Assembly: GCA_020081605.1 (NCBI GenBank) | Contig: JAHREC010000019.1 | Coordinates: 124,001-188,000 of the forward strand | Direction of reading: 5' to 3' | Length of the DNA: 64,000 nt | Source: Albifimbria verrucaria | Taxonomy: Eukaryota > Ascomycota > Sordariomycetes > Hypocreales > Stachybotryaceae | In this document: piece after piece, positions 34,139 to 46,993 of the stretch | Position numbering within the stretch: the first letter of the stretch is position 1 | Layout: the number at the start of each line of letters is the position of its first letter | Position numbers and translations under genes: made by a program | The notes under the pieces: generated by a model | What the model was told of the DNA's origin: nothing | Database searches by the model: none | What the model saw: the letters and a program-made list of their open reading frames with translations, nothing else

Positions 34139-35180
34139 ATGGCTCCCTACGACGTCCTCATCGTTGGTGGAGGTCCTGCCGGCCTATCGGCTGCCCTCAC
34201 CCTTGTTCGTCAGCACCACACCGTGGCTGTCTTTGATACCAATGACTCTCGCGCTCTGCCTTCGCTCCAGCTTCATGGTTACTCTGGTTCAGAGAATAAA
34301 TCTCCCTGGAACATATTAAGGCTCTCCGACGCGAGATCGAGATGTATCCCGGCTACACGGCCATTAATGACGAAGTGGTGAAGCTGGCAAAGGCCGAAGA
34401 TGGGTTTCAGGCCATCACCAGCAATAACCAGCCCTATAGTGGCAAGAAGGTTGTTCTAGCCAGTGGCGTAGTAAGCAAATTCCCTGACGTAGATGGATAC
34501 ACTGAATGCTGGGGCAAAGGAATGTAAGTAGTTCCTAAATTTCTATGACAGGACTCTTGAAGGCCAGAGTTTCTAGAGCGCTAACATGCATGGGAGGCAG
34601 TTTTCATAATCTCTTTGCCCAAGCCTATGTGCCAGACCCATCGACTAGGCACTGCGGTGTGCTTGCTATGGATTGGATTTCCATGCCTCAGTTCTCCTAC
34701 CATCTTTCCCATCTAGGCTACCAGCTAGCTAATAGTGTGACTATTTATACAAATGGGAATAATGACCTCGAGGTTACACTTCAGCCCACGCTCAAAGACA
34801 AACCATGGACTACAGATAACCGCAAGATCAAAAAGTTACGGCTCGCCAATAAATCAGAGGAGGATACTACAGTCGAGATCGAATTTGAGACTGGCGAGAA
34901 GAAGGAGGAGTGCTTCATCGGTCATGCTCCTATTCCATTGATCCGGGGCCCCTGGGCCCGACAGCTCGGCATCGAAGTCTCGTCTTCTGGTGGCGAGTTC
35001 GTGACCAACGGACCCTTCCAGGAAACCAACGTGAAGGGCGTTTACGCTGCCGGCGATGTGAATACAATGTTCAAAGTCTGGCCTCACGCCGTTTATAGCG
35101 GCGCTCAGGCCGCATCGGGCATTGCCGTCAAGCTTCAAGAGGAGAAGTGGGGCCTGCCCTCCGTCTTTGGCTACAGTTAA
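34139..35180 (+). CDS. Thioredoxin-reductase-like FAD/NAD(P) oxidoreductase without CxxC, one frameshift
   Basis: Exons 34139-34523 and 34601-35180 (intron 77 bases, branch GCTAAC) give 321 residues after one missing G at 34308-34309. The N-terminus has the FAD dinucleotide motif VLIVGGGPAGLSAALTL. The segment around LHGYSGSENKSPW, then GKKVVLASGV, and the C-terminal second FAD motif GVYAAGDVNTMFKVWPHAVY follow the GliT/thioredoxin-reductase-like family. Where dithiol oxidases such as GliT carry CxxC, right after the intron, this protein reads FHNLFAQAY, so both cysteines are replaced (by Asn and Ala). It therefore should not form the usual redox disulfide, although FAD binding looks intact. 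Together with the divergent methyltransferase it may serve a small-molecule pathway. Confidence 0.85.
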
Positions 35181-36334
35181 AATGCGTATTGTTTACGGGG
35201 TGTGAGATTGAACTAGTCAAATAGCCTCCAATAATATTTCAAACATTACCCCCACAAGATTTGTAAGGAATTGATTATACAAAGAATCGTTACTTCTCAA
35301 ACCTCCAATATTACCTTACTTCGTTCCGAGGGCTTTTCTGAGCTTCAGACTATTCTCCAGAAAGACAAGAAGCCAAGTAAACTAAAACGCAAAGCTCTAT
35401 ATCACACTCTTTGTAAACTAAGGTATAGAGGAGCCATGTTTGTTCTGTTTTAACACCTTCCAAAGAGCACAGAGCCCCGTTGCCTCCGCACTGCTAAGGG
35501 ATAAAGCCAAATGTTATGAAGGAATAGGGAATGGCACCGTGGGTTAGCTCTTGTATCCTTTCTTGGTACGGCCCATGTCAAGTCTCCTGTACACGGGAGT
35601 CCTCTGAATATGCATAACGGCGGCGCGGCAGTCTGTTGGACAAAATATGGCCGCCTGTCAGCTCTGCCACCCTACTTCCTGGAAGTGTGACCCGCCCGGC
35701 ACAAGTTACGGAGACTTTTGCTCGTCGATTGCCCTGCAAGGCTGCCGGGCTTACCTAGGTTGTCCTTTGAGGTTGATGGAGGAAGTTGCCGGAATTCGTC
35801 GCCGGGTAAAGAGGGAGGACCTGACGAGTACCTAGCCACTTGTATAGAGAAACAATTAGCCGGCCTTAACACTGTCAGTAACGTTGCTTCGGTGAGTAGA
35901 GTGTGTGTGTTGGCTGTGCGACCCAGAAGCAAGTCAGCATTGGCAGGGATAAGAATAGCCTGGCCCAGCACAAATGGTGCCCCTGATCGTTGGTTCAGTA
36001 CAATACGTGGTTACAATAGGACGGATGCTACAGATTTGTCTCAGTTGCAGCAAATTCTTGCAGGCCAAGGTTGCTTGCAAAGTAACGAAATGATAGCGGA
36101 GAAACTGCTACAAAAGAGGGTATGGACTGAAGATGAGCCTAAATAGGGGCACTATATTCTGACTTCGACAGGTGACTGGCATATGTTAGCATCGGTGTCA
36201 CTCATTCGATCTACTCCATACCCGAGCACTGGCCTCTATGTAGCGGCGAGGAACATCCGACAAGCATTGCTCTGCTAGCTTTTCAGGCACAATATCCTGA
36301 CTCAAAAGCCATGTTATTGAGGTATAGGGATGCT
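35181..36334. other. No gene recognised
   Basis: Frames at 35718-36146 (+) and 35672-35971 (-) overlap and match nothing known. The last part may belong to the decayed polyketide synthase that follows. Confidence 0.3.
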
Positions 36335-36455
36335 GTTAAATCCAACACTAAGGACCTCAAAGAAACCAGTGGGTTGACTGGGGGTATTCAGGCTATTTGG
36401 GCTCTCGAGCATGGATTGGTTCCTCCGAATGCCAAGTTTGAGAATATAATATGAA
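36335..36455 (+). pseudogene. Polyketide synthase ketosynthase fragment
   Basis: The frame reads VKSN..., then SGLTGGIQAIWALEHGLVPP and NAKFENI. This is the well-known KS segment (K-x-N-x-GH-x-E-x-x-SG-x-x-G-x-x-K-x-x-x-x-LE-x-x-x-IPP-N) of type I PKS, but with the catalytic GH of the third active-site region changed (TKDLKE in place of IGHLEG). Upstream and downstream coding is lost to stops. It is a remnant of a fungal reducing PKS. A matching enoylreductase remnant lies at about 52.6 kb on the same strand. Confidence 0.65.
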
Positions 36456-38309
36456 CCCTCAAATCGATGCAAAATTCCTCAACATTCCATTCCCCGGAAA
36501 GTGATCCTTAGCCTACAATGAACGAGGCAAGATAAGCATTAGTTAACTCCTTCCGACTCGGCGACTCAAACTGCCATGAAGTTTTAGAATCATGTGTCAT
36601 TTATCTCAATTAATTTCTATATCAGGGGTGCCTTACACTCTGACGCGGTGTATAATTCTAATTGTGTTGCAAACACGACAGCCGAAAGCAATCCTGGGTT
36701 TAGATTGGAATATATGTACCGCCAGTAAACCATTATCAGAGCCCAAGATCATCTACACAAATAGCACCCACACAATACAAATTTACAGGAACATGAACCC
36801 AGCCCTCCTTTTCTTGTCCGCGGCTGATGAGGTTTGGTGTTTCAAGACAATCTAAATCCAGAGAAGGGGGATCTTGGATGATTCCTGCCTACATATCGCC
36901 AAGAGGGCTGCTTCTCCCTTCCTGTTACGCTTTCCCCTTGCTTTATGCCTGATCCCCGTGTGACTAAAGATAAGTAGGCTCAGTTTGGCGACGCTTATCA
37001 TGATGTAAGGAATGTTTTTAGTCATTCCTTAGATGGTATCTGATTTGGCCGTATCGTCCCACTAATCAGCAGGCGGTAGGCGAACTGTCCGTGGTATATG
37101 CCACTGTCTCATCTTACGCAAGCGAAGCGATGGAAATTGTTCCCTCTAGGTCGCATCGGTATTTGATCAGCGACACTTTGACTCGATTGTCTAATGACGA
37201 ACATGCTTCGCGCACCATTGTCTCTACTGAATTCTGTAGTTATCCCGCTATTCAAACCCTTGAGCCACCCTTTGCATGCGTCCTATCTATAGTATGCATT
37301 TACCCAGGTATGTAGCCTTGTAAGCATAGCATAAGTACCAATTATCAATGCCCGTAGTGTGTTTTTGCCCTCTAAGATAAATTCACTAATGCCACTGTGG
37401 ACCTGACTTCTTTACTAAGACATCGCCCGCCTGCTACTGTAGTAGTATTTTAGATTAGTTAAATCCTGGATAAATATGGCATATGTCTTAATAGTGTTTG
37501 ATTACTAAATGTATATAGAAGCAAACTAATCTTTTAGTATCGAGAATTAAGTATAAATGCAGCATATCTTCCTTTGATTCACTTAAAGCAATCTCATTAT
37601 CACCTCTTATTCTTTATACTACTAAGTCAAATCAGATTTGAATTATTAATATACAGTTCTTAATCACCTGTATTCTCCTGGCTAATATTATTACCGCTGC
37701 CGCTATTCATTCTCTTGAAGCTAGACAAGGTCTAGCTAAGCTTGAAATGTTTAACGATAAAGATTGTATAAAAGAGAGATAAACATCACCTGTATTCTCA
37801 TAATGAGATCACCGTTGAGCCATTCTTCATAAACGCTATCACTGCAAGTTTTCCCAAAGTCTGTTATAGTAAGTGAGGGTAAAGTTTTTTACTTTAGGTA
37901 AATATATTAATAAACTGCCTCTAGTCACTATTGAAGGTAATGATGACATTGAAGAGAAATGGGAAATAGGCCCAGCGCAGATTGGAAAATGTGTTCATAT
38001 TGGGGTTTTTCTCTTGGTGGCTTTAACATTATATTAAATTATTAAACTAGTCGTTCTCTAATATAAAGATATAGAAGATAATACTATTATAAGCTTCAGT
38101 TTTTTCTATAACTTAAGTTTAAATAATTTAATAAGTTTTATTATATGTTATATTATAAAATAATATTGTTACTTTGAAACTGTCTCAATTAAACTCTATT
38201 ACTCCATAATAGTGTACTAATAACATTTATATTAATTCGTAACAGAAAGCTACCACTATATATATCCGTATATTCCTTCATTAGACTCTTTTATTCGTAG
38301 GTGGTTGTA
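36456..38309. other. No gene recognised; A/T-rich toward the right
   Basis: Small plus-strand frames (36592-36855, 37091-37315) without family resemblance; they may be mutated remains of the PKS. From about 37430 on the DNA becomes A/T-rich, as at the edge of a RIP-affected block. Confidence 0.35.
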
Positions 38310-38575
38310 TCTCCTTGAGTCCGGTAAGGCACAGACTAAGTAGCGAACGTGGAAATCAACCAATTAGAACCGGATAAAAACTAAATACATAGGAGCTCTA
38401 GTTAAGTAGCAGATGATAGATATACCAGCATTGCCCCTCGCTATATATAGCTATATATAGCTACATTATGATGATTATTATCAACGCGTGGGTTTGAAGT
38501 TGTGTTATATACTGACGTATAACTAAGATGTTATGGGGCTTCTACTTAGTCTGTGCCTTACCGGACTCAAGGAGA
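38310..38575. mobile_element. MITE-like element with perfect 34-bp terminal inverted repeats
   Basis: The left end at 38310-38343 begins TCTCCTTGAGTCCGGTAAGG and continues to ...CTAAGTAG. The right end at 38542-38575 is its exact reverse complement. Both sides are bordered by TA, the target duplicated by Tc1/mariner-type elements. The 198-base interior has no coding frame and contains the palindrome GCTATATATAGCTATATATAGC (about 38439-38462). Unlike its surroundings it shows no mutations in the repeat arms, so it is probably young or shielded from RIP. Confidence 0.8.
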
Positions 38576-38779
38576 TAGTTCGTAAAGAACGAACAGTGGC
38601 ATGAATTCTATAAACATTACGCTCGGTGCACCTACCTGTCTTCGCCATTTCATGTGTCGAGGGTGTTGTTCGAAGTGGGGCTTCAATATGCTTATGCTTG
38701 AAGACAAAGAGCTATGGTACCATTATGGTAACTTGCTTGCTGCTTGGGGTTGTGAACGAGGCAGGAGGTGCTTATTGGC

Positions 38780-39138
38780 CGCTATCACGCGGAAATAAAC
38801 CATATGGGTCCCCAGATGGATCACCAAATGCAACGCTCCGGGGAGCGATGTATATCGTGATCCAAAGGGATCATACTCATAAATAATCCACGAAGGACAC
38901 CTAGTATATAGATGGGAGTCTCTCCTGCCGTTAGAAGTAGAGACTACCAGCTATCAATAATATACAGTCACCAAGCTACCTTTACCCTAAGTTCCCAGAG
39001 GTAACTCACCCGACTAGTAATAACTATACAACCATTACTTTAGAATAATAATAAGCCCTGTTACTTATCTAAGGATAATAACCTGATCTTACCTACCCTA
39101 TACCTTTTATAAGGTATAGAATAACCCGGATCGTTATA
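38780..39138 (+). repeat. LTR fragment, less mutated copy
   Basis: From about 38780 (clear from 38820) to 39138 this sequence aligns by eye with the 3' half of the 810-bp LTRs of the gypsy element (for example GGGATCATACTCATAAATAATCC against GGGATCACTATAAACAATAATCT, and the ...TATAGAATAACC... end). It keeps many G/C bases that are A/T in those copies. The 5' half is missing. The open frames over 38601-38886 fall partly in it and are not genes. Confidence 0.55.
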
Positions 39139-39148
39139 GCTTCTTAAT

Positions 39149-39340
39149 AGTTATAACCCGTGCTGATATAATACACTGGAACAGACTAACCTAATATCCA
39201 TAGGATAACTAAGGACTACATACCTTACCCTCCGACTAGCTATAGACAGTATAGAAGCCTTTATCACAGAGAACCTTATAGAAGGGAGTTCCTATATATA
39301 ATAAAAAGTTCAGTAATTATATCTTATAGAATAATAAAAC
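39149..39340 (+). repeat. Older LTR (family B), left part, split by the gypsy insertion
   Basis: Starts at a GTTATAACCC end and aligns with the start of the copy at 50881 (shared runs such as TATAGAAGCC, AGGGAGTTC/ACGGAGTTC and TATATAATAA). It is cut at 39340 by the gypsy element and resumes at 47804. Confidence 0.6.
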
Positions 39341-40151
39341 TATTATAACCCCAGCTAATATTATAACTAAGATAATGGAAAAAGGATAACCTAATCCAGC
39401 TACGATAGAACCTACTAAGGCAAGGGTATAGCAAAGGATCCTATCATAATCAAACCCTAATAAAAAAACATAGAAAAGCACCAGAAGGGTTTATATATAT
39501 AGATAAGCAGCTAATTAAGAAGGATTCTCTAGAATATATAATTAATAAGGCTAAATAACTAAAGTATTATTATAATTAAATAAATAAATATAACCCAATA
39601 ATAGAATTAATACTCTCCGAAGACTAGCCTATAATATACTAGCCCCAGCAATAGGCTAATATAAAATATACTAATATAACCTATAGATAGTACACAAAAC
39701 AGTCCAGTATAGGGAATAGGCTAATATAAAAATATACTAACCCTCCTAGGGGATAATATAAAATATAAAATAATATAGGATAATAAGATTATTAAGATTA
39801 GAATAATCTATATAGGAACCCTACTAAAATAAATTATTAACTATAATACTCCCTAAAGTAATATATATTATAATCTATAAGAATTACTATAAATAATAAT
39901 CTATAGATATATTTTAGTATATAAATAGGAGTCTCTTTTATTAATAAAAATAAAGACTATTAGCTATTAATAATATATAGTTATTAAGCTACCCTTAACC
40001 TAAATTCCTAAAAATAACTTATCTAACTAATAATAACTATATAACTATTGCTTTAGAATAATAATAAGCCTTATTATTTATCTAAGGATAATAACCTAAT
40101 CTTACCTATCCTATATCTCTTATAAAGTATAGAATAATCTAGATTATTATA
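39341..40151 (+). repeat. 5' LTR of the gypsy element
   Basis: 811 bases, from TATTATAACC (originally TGTTATAACC by comparison, inferred) to GATTATTATA (original end GATTATCACA as in the 3' LTR). Aligns along its full length with 46994-47803; the two differ mainly by transitions. Confidence 0.85.
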
Positions 40152-41316
40152 TATTAATAGCTCTTATTCTAGGTAATGCTATTTACTACCTAAAGCAATA
40201 TAATAGCAGAAGAACCTTCTAAGGCTATAGGCAAGGTAATAACTAAACCCCTATGCTAACCAGTTCCACAGCCACCCCAGCCAGACCTACTCTAGTAACC
40301 AGCAAGGAGGAAAACAGTAATAAAAACCAAAGAATAAATAGCAGTTCCAATAAAAAAGCAAAAAAAAAATTCAAAAAGAAATATATAAAATAAAAAGGAA
40401 CTTAAGGAAGCTTATAATAAAATTTACTAGCTTCATGCTAATATACCTAATAACTACTCTACTCAGAACCTTAATAGTAAGATTACTTAGCTAAAGGGAG
40501 ATATAGTAAGGATTATAGAACTTAATAAACAAGCTATATCTAAATATAAAGAACAATTTAAAAGAATCTATAATATTAAAAAGGTAAAAAAAAGGGAAAG
40601 AAGTTAGAGCTATTATTAATATATTAAAACTAAAACCATTCAACAGCAGCCTAGGCAGACTTTAAGGATTTATAACCACCCTTAAAGCCTACTTTAAAAT
40701 ATTCCTAGATATATTTATATTTAATAATAATTAAGTTATATTTATAGCTTAACTCCTTAATAAAAGAGCCTATATATAGTTTGAACCTACCCTTAGGGAC
40801 TATATAAATAACCCAGCACTTAATAAAAAAAAAAACAGAACTTATCTTTACTGATTTTAAAACCTTTATTAAATAACTCAAGAAAACCTTTAAAATAATA
40901 AATAAAACCAAAAAGCTAAGCAAGAACTAGACTAAGTCCAATAAATCAGGTCTATATCCGCTTTTATAGCTTAATTTAAATAAATTATATCCTAACTCCA
41001 ATAGCCTAAAAAGTACTAAAAAGATATTCTATAATAAGGTTAAAGAAAAAGTAAAGAATAACCTAATCAAGGTTAGATAATAGAAAACTTACTTAAAAGA
41101 CTATTTTTACAGAAACAATCCTAATTAACAAACTCCTCTAGGAAAAAAACAAAAAGGAGAGAAGAGAGAATTAACCCTTTTAATACTAAATAAATACCTA
41201 GAAAAAATAAATACCTAGGAATACTATATAATCCACAGCATACATACAAGACCCATAGACCTTAATATAGTATAAAAAAAAAAAGAAAAAGTAATAAAAG
41301 TAAAAAGAATATTATA

Positions 41317-41358
41317 TATTATAATTATAAAAAAAGGAGTATTTTACAAGGGAATATA
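41317..41358 (+). pseudogene. gag zinc knuckle, metal ligands mutated
   Basis: The pattern TAT-TAT-AAT-TAT-...-GAG-TAT-TTT-ACA-AGG-GAA-TAT matches CX2CX4HX4C if the TAT codons were TGT (Cys) and CAT (His). All four metal ligands have become Tyr, and one A seems to be missing in the A run at 41329-41335. Inferred from spacing. Confidence 0.5.
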
Positions 41359-43779
41359 AATTGCCAAAAAAACCAATAAAAGGCCAGGTTTAGACCTATA
41401 ATAGAAGAATAATATAACCTAAATATAGTAAGTCTAAAACAGTACCTGAATATACTAACCCTATAGTATTATAAAATACCTAAACTAGCAATAAGACTAT
41501 CTATTAATATAAAAATTCTAGATACCTAACTATATAAAGAAACCCTGAATACTCTTACTATATAGAATACTATATATAGAACTATAGAAGGGATTCGTTA
41601 GATTAACCTAGAATAATAGGAATCTATAACCCCTATATAAAAACTAAAAAACACAGGATACTAAGCTTTAACCCCTATAACTATAGTAATATTAATACCT
41701 TCTTTAAACTAGACTATAATATAATAAAAACTTATACTCAAAACCTATTATACAATATAGAAAATAAAAATCACCCCCACCAGAAGCTAAAATTGACTAC
41801 TATAGGGAAAAAGACTTAAAGAATAAGATTACCCCTTTAAATAAATAAAGATCAACCTAGCGCATACCCACTAAGAACTAACCCAGATCCAGAAATTCAG
41901 AGTAATCTAGATCAGGGCTATTAATATAACCAGAGCCTTAGAAAATATAACAAGGCAACCAAAGATAAGGCCAGATAATAATAAACGCATATATACATTT
42001 AACCTATTTTATAATACCATTAGCTAGGCCTCATGCCTATAGCACCAATGCCTAATATACTTAAATAAAAAAATAAAAAACTAAATATTCCCTATTAGAA
42101 TAAAAACATAACCCACTATTATACTATATAAAAAGAAAAAGCTAGCAGTATTTATAATATAAAAGATTATTAACCCTTAAGGTTATAATACTAAGATTCA
42201 GTATTGATTATTTATATAAATACCTTAAGGGAAGAATAATAAAAAACTATAGAAGAGTATACTATAAAGTATATTAAAATAAGAAAATCGGATAATACTA
42301 TAAATTAATTATACCTGCTTATTTTCTAAAACTTATAGAAACAGCCAAAAGAAACATATAAAACTCCAAAAACCCAAAATAAATTCAGAGAAAAAGAAAG
42401 TAGCAACAAAAAAATACCCTTACATATATAAATCGGAATAAACCAGGAATAAGCATAAACAACTTAAGAATAGCCTAATTTAAAATATATATCCTTAGAA
42501 AATAACCTATACTCTAACTATAGCTATAAAAAACATAAGGAGGAATAATATAGGCAATATAGGATTAAAACACCTATAATAACCATAACTAATAGCAATA
42601 ACTATAAATAATAATATTAAATAATCTATATTCCTAATTATACTTATTATAGATACTACCTAAATTAAAGAAAAAGTAACTCTATAAAAACAAAAAAACC
42701 CTAAAGAAACATAGAAGGCAATTAATAATATTCTTATTAAAAAAACCTAGGTATTATTATTAAGAAAGAATAATAGAAGATCTTAATACTTAAATATAAT
42801 AAAAAAACTATTAAATAAAATAGTCTATGAAAAATATATAATTAAGATTAAGATTATAGGAGAGAAATTATAGGCTAAAATAAATACTAGCGCCATGAAT
42901 AACTTCATTAGCTATAAAATTATAAATTAGCTATAACTACTATAGAGAAAGAAAGAAAATCTATATCCTATTATAAACTATAAAAAAAACCACTAGCTTA
43001 TAATAATAGAATCATTAATAAATAAATATACTTATTATAAATAACCTATATAGAAAAACCCATATAAATAAAATTTAATATAATTAACTTAAATAATAAT
43101 AATATCCTCCTAGGGTAACTATAGCTAAAGGCTAAAAATCTATTAATCGATTTTACTACTAACTAGGTAACCTTAGCTAAAAGAAAACTAGTAAATCTAT
43201 CAAAAATCTAACTAAGAATAAATATCCAGAGTAACTTACTATCTTAGTAAGGGAAATGCTATAAGAATAAATAGAAGCGCTAGGTATTAAGCGCTATATT
43301 AATTAAGAAAATAGTATAACCTAGGATAAAATATAAATAAAATAAAGATAATAATAATAAAGCTAAATAGTATCTAAACTTATTAAAAGCAAAAATAATA
43401 ATAGTAGTAAAAATCTATTTAATTAAAAAAAGAATCCTTAACCTTAGAAAAAAGAATAATTAAAAAATATACCTAAGAAATATAAAAATATAAAAAGTTA
43501 TTCTAAAAAAACTTAAAACAGAACTACTAGAATACTTAGAATAAGACTATAAAATTAACCTTATAAATAAAATAAAAATACATAACTTACTACTCTATAA
43601 TCTAAATATTAAAAAACTTAAAAGCCTAAAAGAGTATATTAATAAAATATTAAAAAAGAATATATTAAATAATTAATATTATTAGCAGGCTACCCTATAA
43701 TATTTATACTTAAGAAGAATAATAAACTATAATTAATAGTAGACTACTGAAGACTTAATATAATTATAATAAAAAACCG

Positions 43780-44200
43780 CACACTATTACCCCTAATAAT
43801 AAAAATAAAGGACCGTTTATATAAAAAAACTGGTTTATAGCTCTAGACCTTAAAGAAGCCTATAACTTAATTTGAATAAAGAAGAGTAAAGAATAAAAAA
43901 CTGCCTTTAGGATTAAGTTTAATCTATTTAAATATCTTATAATACCTTTTAGACTTATAAACATACTAGTAATATTCTAAAGAATAATTAATTATATTCT
44001 TCAGGAATATATTGATAAATTTATTATTATATACCTTAATAATATCCTAATCTTCTCTAAAACAAAAGAAGAATACAAAGAATATATACATAAAGTCCTA
44101 TAAGCATTATAAAATACTAAACTACTAATAAAACCTAATAAAAGTAAGTTCTATATTTAAGAAATAGATTTCTTAGGGTATATAATTAAACTAAATAAAA
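43780..44200 (+). pseudogene. Ty3/gypsy reverse transcriptase core, RIP-mutated
   Basis: Recognisable motifs with stops between them: LKEAYNLI (usual LKGAYNLI/R), KTAFRIKFNLFKYLIIPF (usual KTAFRTRYGLFEYLVMPF) and YLNNILIFSKTKEEY, where the catalytic YLDD has become YLNN. DFLGYIIK follows at about 44168. Both aspartates of the catalytic pair are lost through G-to-A changes. Confidence 0.85.
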
Positions 44201-45289
44201 TCTATATAAAAAAGGAAAAATTATAGTAATAAAAGAATAAGCAAAACCCAAGAATATTAAAGATATATAAAGCTTTCTTAGATTTGCTAATTATTATTAA
44301 TAATTTATTAAAGATTTTAGGAAAATTATAAAACCCCTTATAGACCTTATATATAAGAATATTGAATTTAAATTCAAAGAAAAAAAAATTAAAGCCTTTA
44401 AGAAAATTAAAAACTATATACTATTAGAACCAATTCTAGCTACATTTAACCCCAAACTAACTATAAAACTAAAAATAAATATATTAGATTTTATACTAAA
44501 AGCAATAATAAAGTAATATAATAAAAATAAAATATTATACCCTATAGTATTTTAATTAAAAAAACTAAGTAGACTACTATTATACTACCTAATCTATAAT
44601 AAAGAATTTATAGCTATTATTAAAAGCTTTAAAGAATTTAAATACTACCTTATAGAAAGCAAATATAAGGTCAAAGTTTATATAAACCATAAAAACATCT
44701 CCTACTTTATAATAATATAAACTCTAATAGTAAAATAAATAAAATATATAGAAATACTTAGTTTATTTAATTATAAAATCATTTATTAAAAAAATCAAAG
44801 AATAGTAAAGCAGATATACTTAGCTATAAATTAGAGTATAAGTAAAAAATACCTATAGCAGTCATATAAATCTTCATAATAAATAAATAAGGAAACTTAG
44901 AATAGAAATAATACCTTAACCTCACAAGTATATATATATAAGAACTGAATAATATACTATACTTAGAAATCCTCTTTATATAGTAATATATAAAATAACC
45001 TATAAATAATAGAGACTTTAAATAAAAAAAGAATAAAATATAGCACTATAAAGAAAAAGTATAAATACCTAAAAAGATAATTATTAATACTATAAAATAA
45101 TACTATATCCACCCCTAATAGGATACCTAGGAATAAGGAAAACCTATAAGAGAATCACCAGGTTTTATAATATACCCTGCCTTAAACAATATATAAAAGA
45201 ATATATTAAAAATTATAATATCTATAATAAAATCAAATTAATATAGTATAAACCCTACAGACACTTAAAACCGCTACCAATACCCAAGC

Positions 45290-45660
45290 ATCTATAGGAA
45301 TCAATTTTATAGGACTTTATAGTAAAGTTATTTAAATTAAAAAACTAGGAATAAAAAACAGCTATAATAGCATTTTTATTATTATAGATAAACTTATAAA
45401 ATTTATATACTTTATTTTATATAAAAAAATAATAGATACTAAAGATATAGTATATTATTTCCTTAAGTATATAGTATTATAGAATAGATTATTAAATAAA
45501 ATTATTTTTAATAGAGAATTAATATTCACTTTAAAATTCTAGTAGGAATTAATAGTATAATTAGGAATAAAAAATAAGCTTAGTACTGCTTATTACCTAT
45601 AAATAGATAAATAAATAGAAAGAATAAATTAAATACTTAAATAATATCTATAATACTTTA
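45290..45660 (+). pseudogene. Ty3/gypsy integrase core, RIP-mutated
   Basis: DFIVKLFKLK, IIDKLIKF, FNRELIFTLKF and LGIKNKLSTAYY follow the order DFI..LP, VVDRLTKF, SDRGSLFTSKFW and LGIKLSLSTAYHPQTDGQTER of gypsy integrases. Stops and D-to-N changes make it inactive. Confidence 0.75.
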
Positions 45661-46993
45661 TAAACTATAAATAAAATAATTAAATAAAATAATTATTAAT
45701 TGTATAAATAGCTTATAACTTAAATAAATCAGAAACTATAAAATAAATACTATACTATATAAATAAAGGATTTAAACCACCATTCAATAAAAAACTATTA
45801 CTAAGACTAGGATATAAAAAAAAATAATTAAAGTAAATAAAATAAAAAAATTATATAATATACTCTATAAAGAAATTTTATTTATATAATAAAAATAAAA
45901 AAATTCTATAATAAAAAAGATTAAAAAGACTAACTTTTCAAAAGGGAAATATAGTCTATATATATCATATAAATATTAAAACCACAAAACCTAACAACAA
46001 ATTAAACTACAAAAAACTAAGACTATTTCCAGTATCACAAAAAATCTCAGACATTAACTATAAAATTAAACTTCTAAACAAAATAAGGATACACAATATC
46101 TTTTATATCGCACTTTTAAAAAAGCACCGAATAAAGAACCAGCTAAAAAAACATCAAAATTCTTCCAGTTAAACCAGAATATAAAATCAAGAAAATTCTA
46201 AAATATAAAATTAATAACAAAAATAAAAAAATATCTTATTAAATAAAAAGGATATAATAAAAATAAAAATACCTAGGAACCCCTAGAAAACCTATTCAAT
46301 ACTAAAATTAAATTAAAGGAATTTCAGGACTAAACAAAATCGAATCCCAATCAATAACCCTAAAACCCCAGCTAACTAAACTTCACCCACTGCATATTAA
46401 GTCTCTACCACTATAGAAAAAAAAAACATCCACCTTAGTATCCACCTCCATAACACCATAATTAAACAACTCCATACCCTACAATTTAACCTTCGCATAA
46501 ACAGCATAGATTCGGTTTAACTAAGCTATAGCCTTATTTACCTTAGACATCGCTTTCTCCTCTTCCTTAGATAGCTACTTATACTAATCCAGTAAACAAT
46601 TCACTAAAAAGAATAAAAAATTAAAGACAAGAACCAACTAAAGGGAAAAATAGAATACCAATAGTAAGAAGCAATAAGTATACTATTATAGGAATAACTA
46701 TAATCTATACACTCCCTATAATAAGAAGAGTTTAAAGGAAATTTATACTCCTTCTTATACTTAAAACAATAAGAATAAGGCATATCTATAGAAACCCCAA
46801 AAATAAATATAAAACAAGCCAGGGATATATACTTAAGAGTTTTCTTAGATTTCAACTTCTCTATATAACTAATCATAATATTAGTATAATATAATAAAAA
46901 GGAAGTAAATTAACCTACTAAGTAAATAGGCAATAGGCAACCTTATATAAGGACTATAGCCTTAAGGACTTAGCTATAGAAAAGAAACCATTA

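Noticed and set aside
38601..38886. Two overlapping plus-strand frames right of the MITE
   Set aside because: Part of this stretch aligns with LTR sequence, so the open frames are chance in a less mutated LTR copy.
40705..40923. Small open frames inside the A/T-rich block (also 46604-46876)
   Set aside because: They are antisense to the mutated gypsy element and consist of Ile/Tyr/Phe/Lys-rich low-complexity sequence produced by A/T bias.
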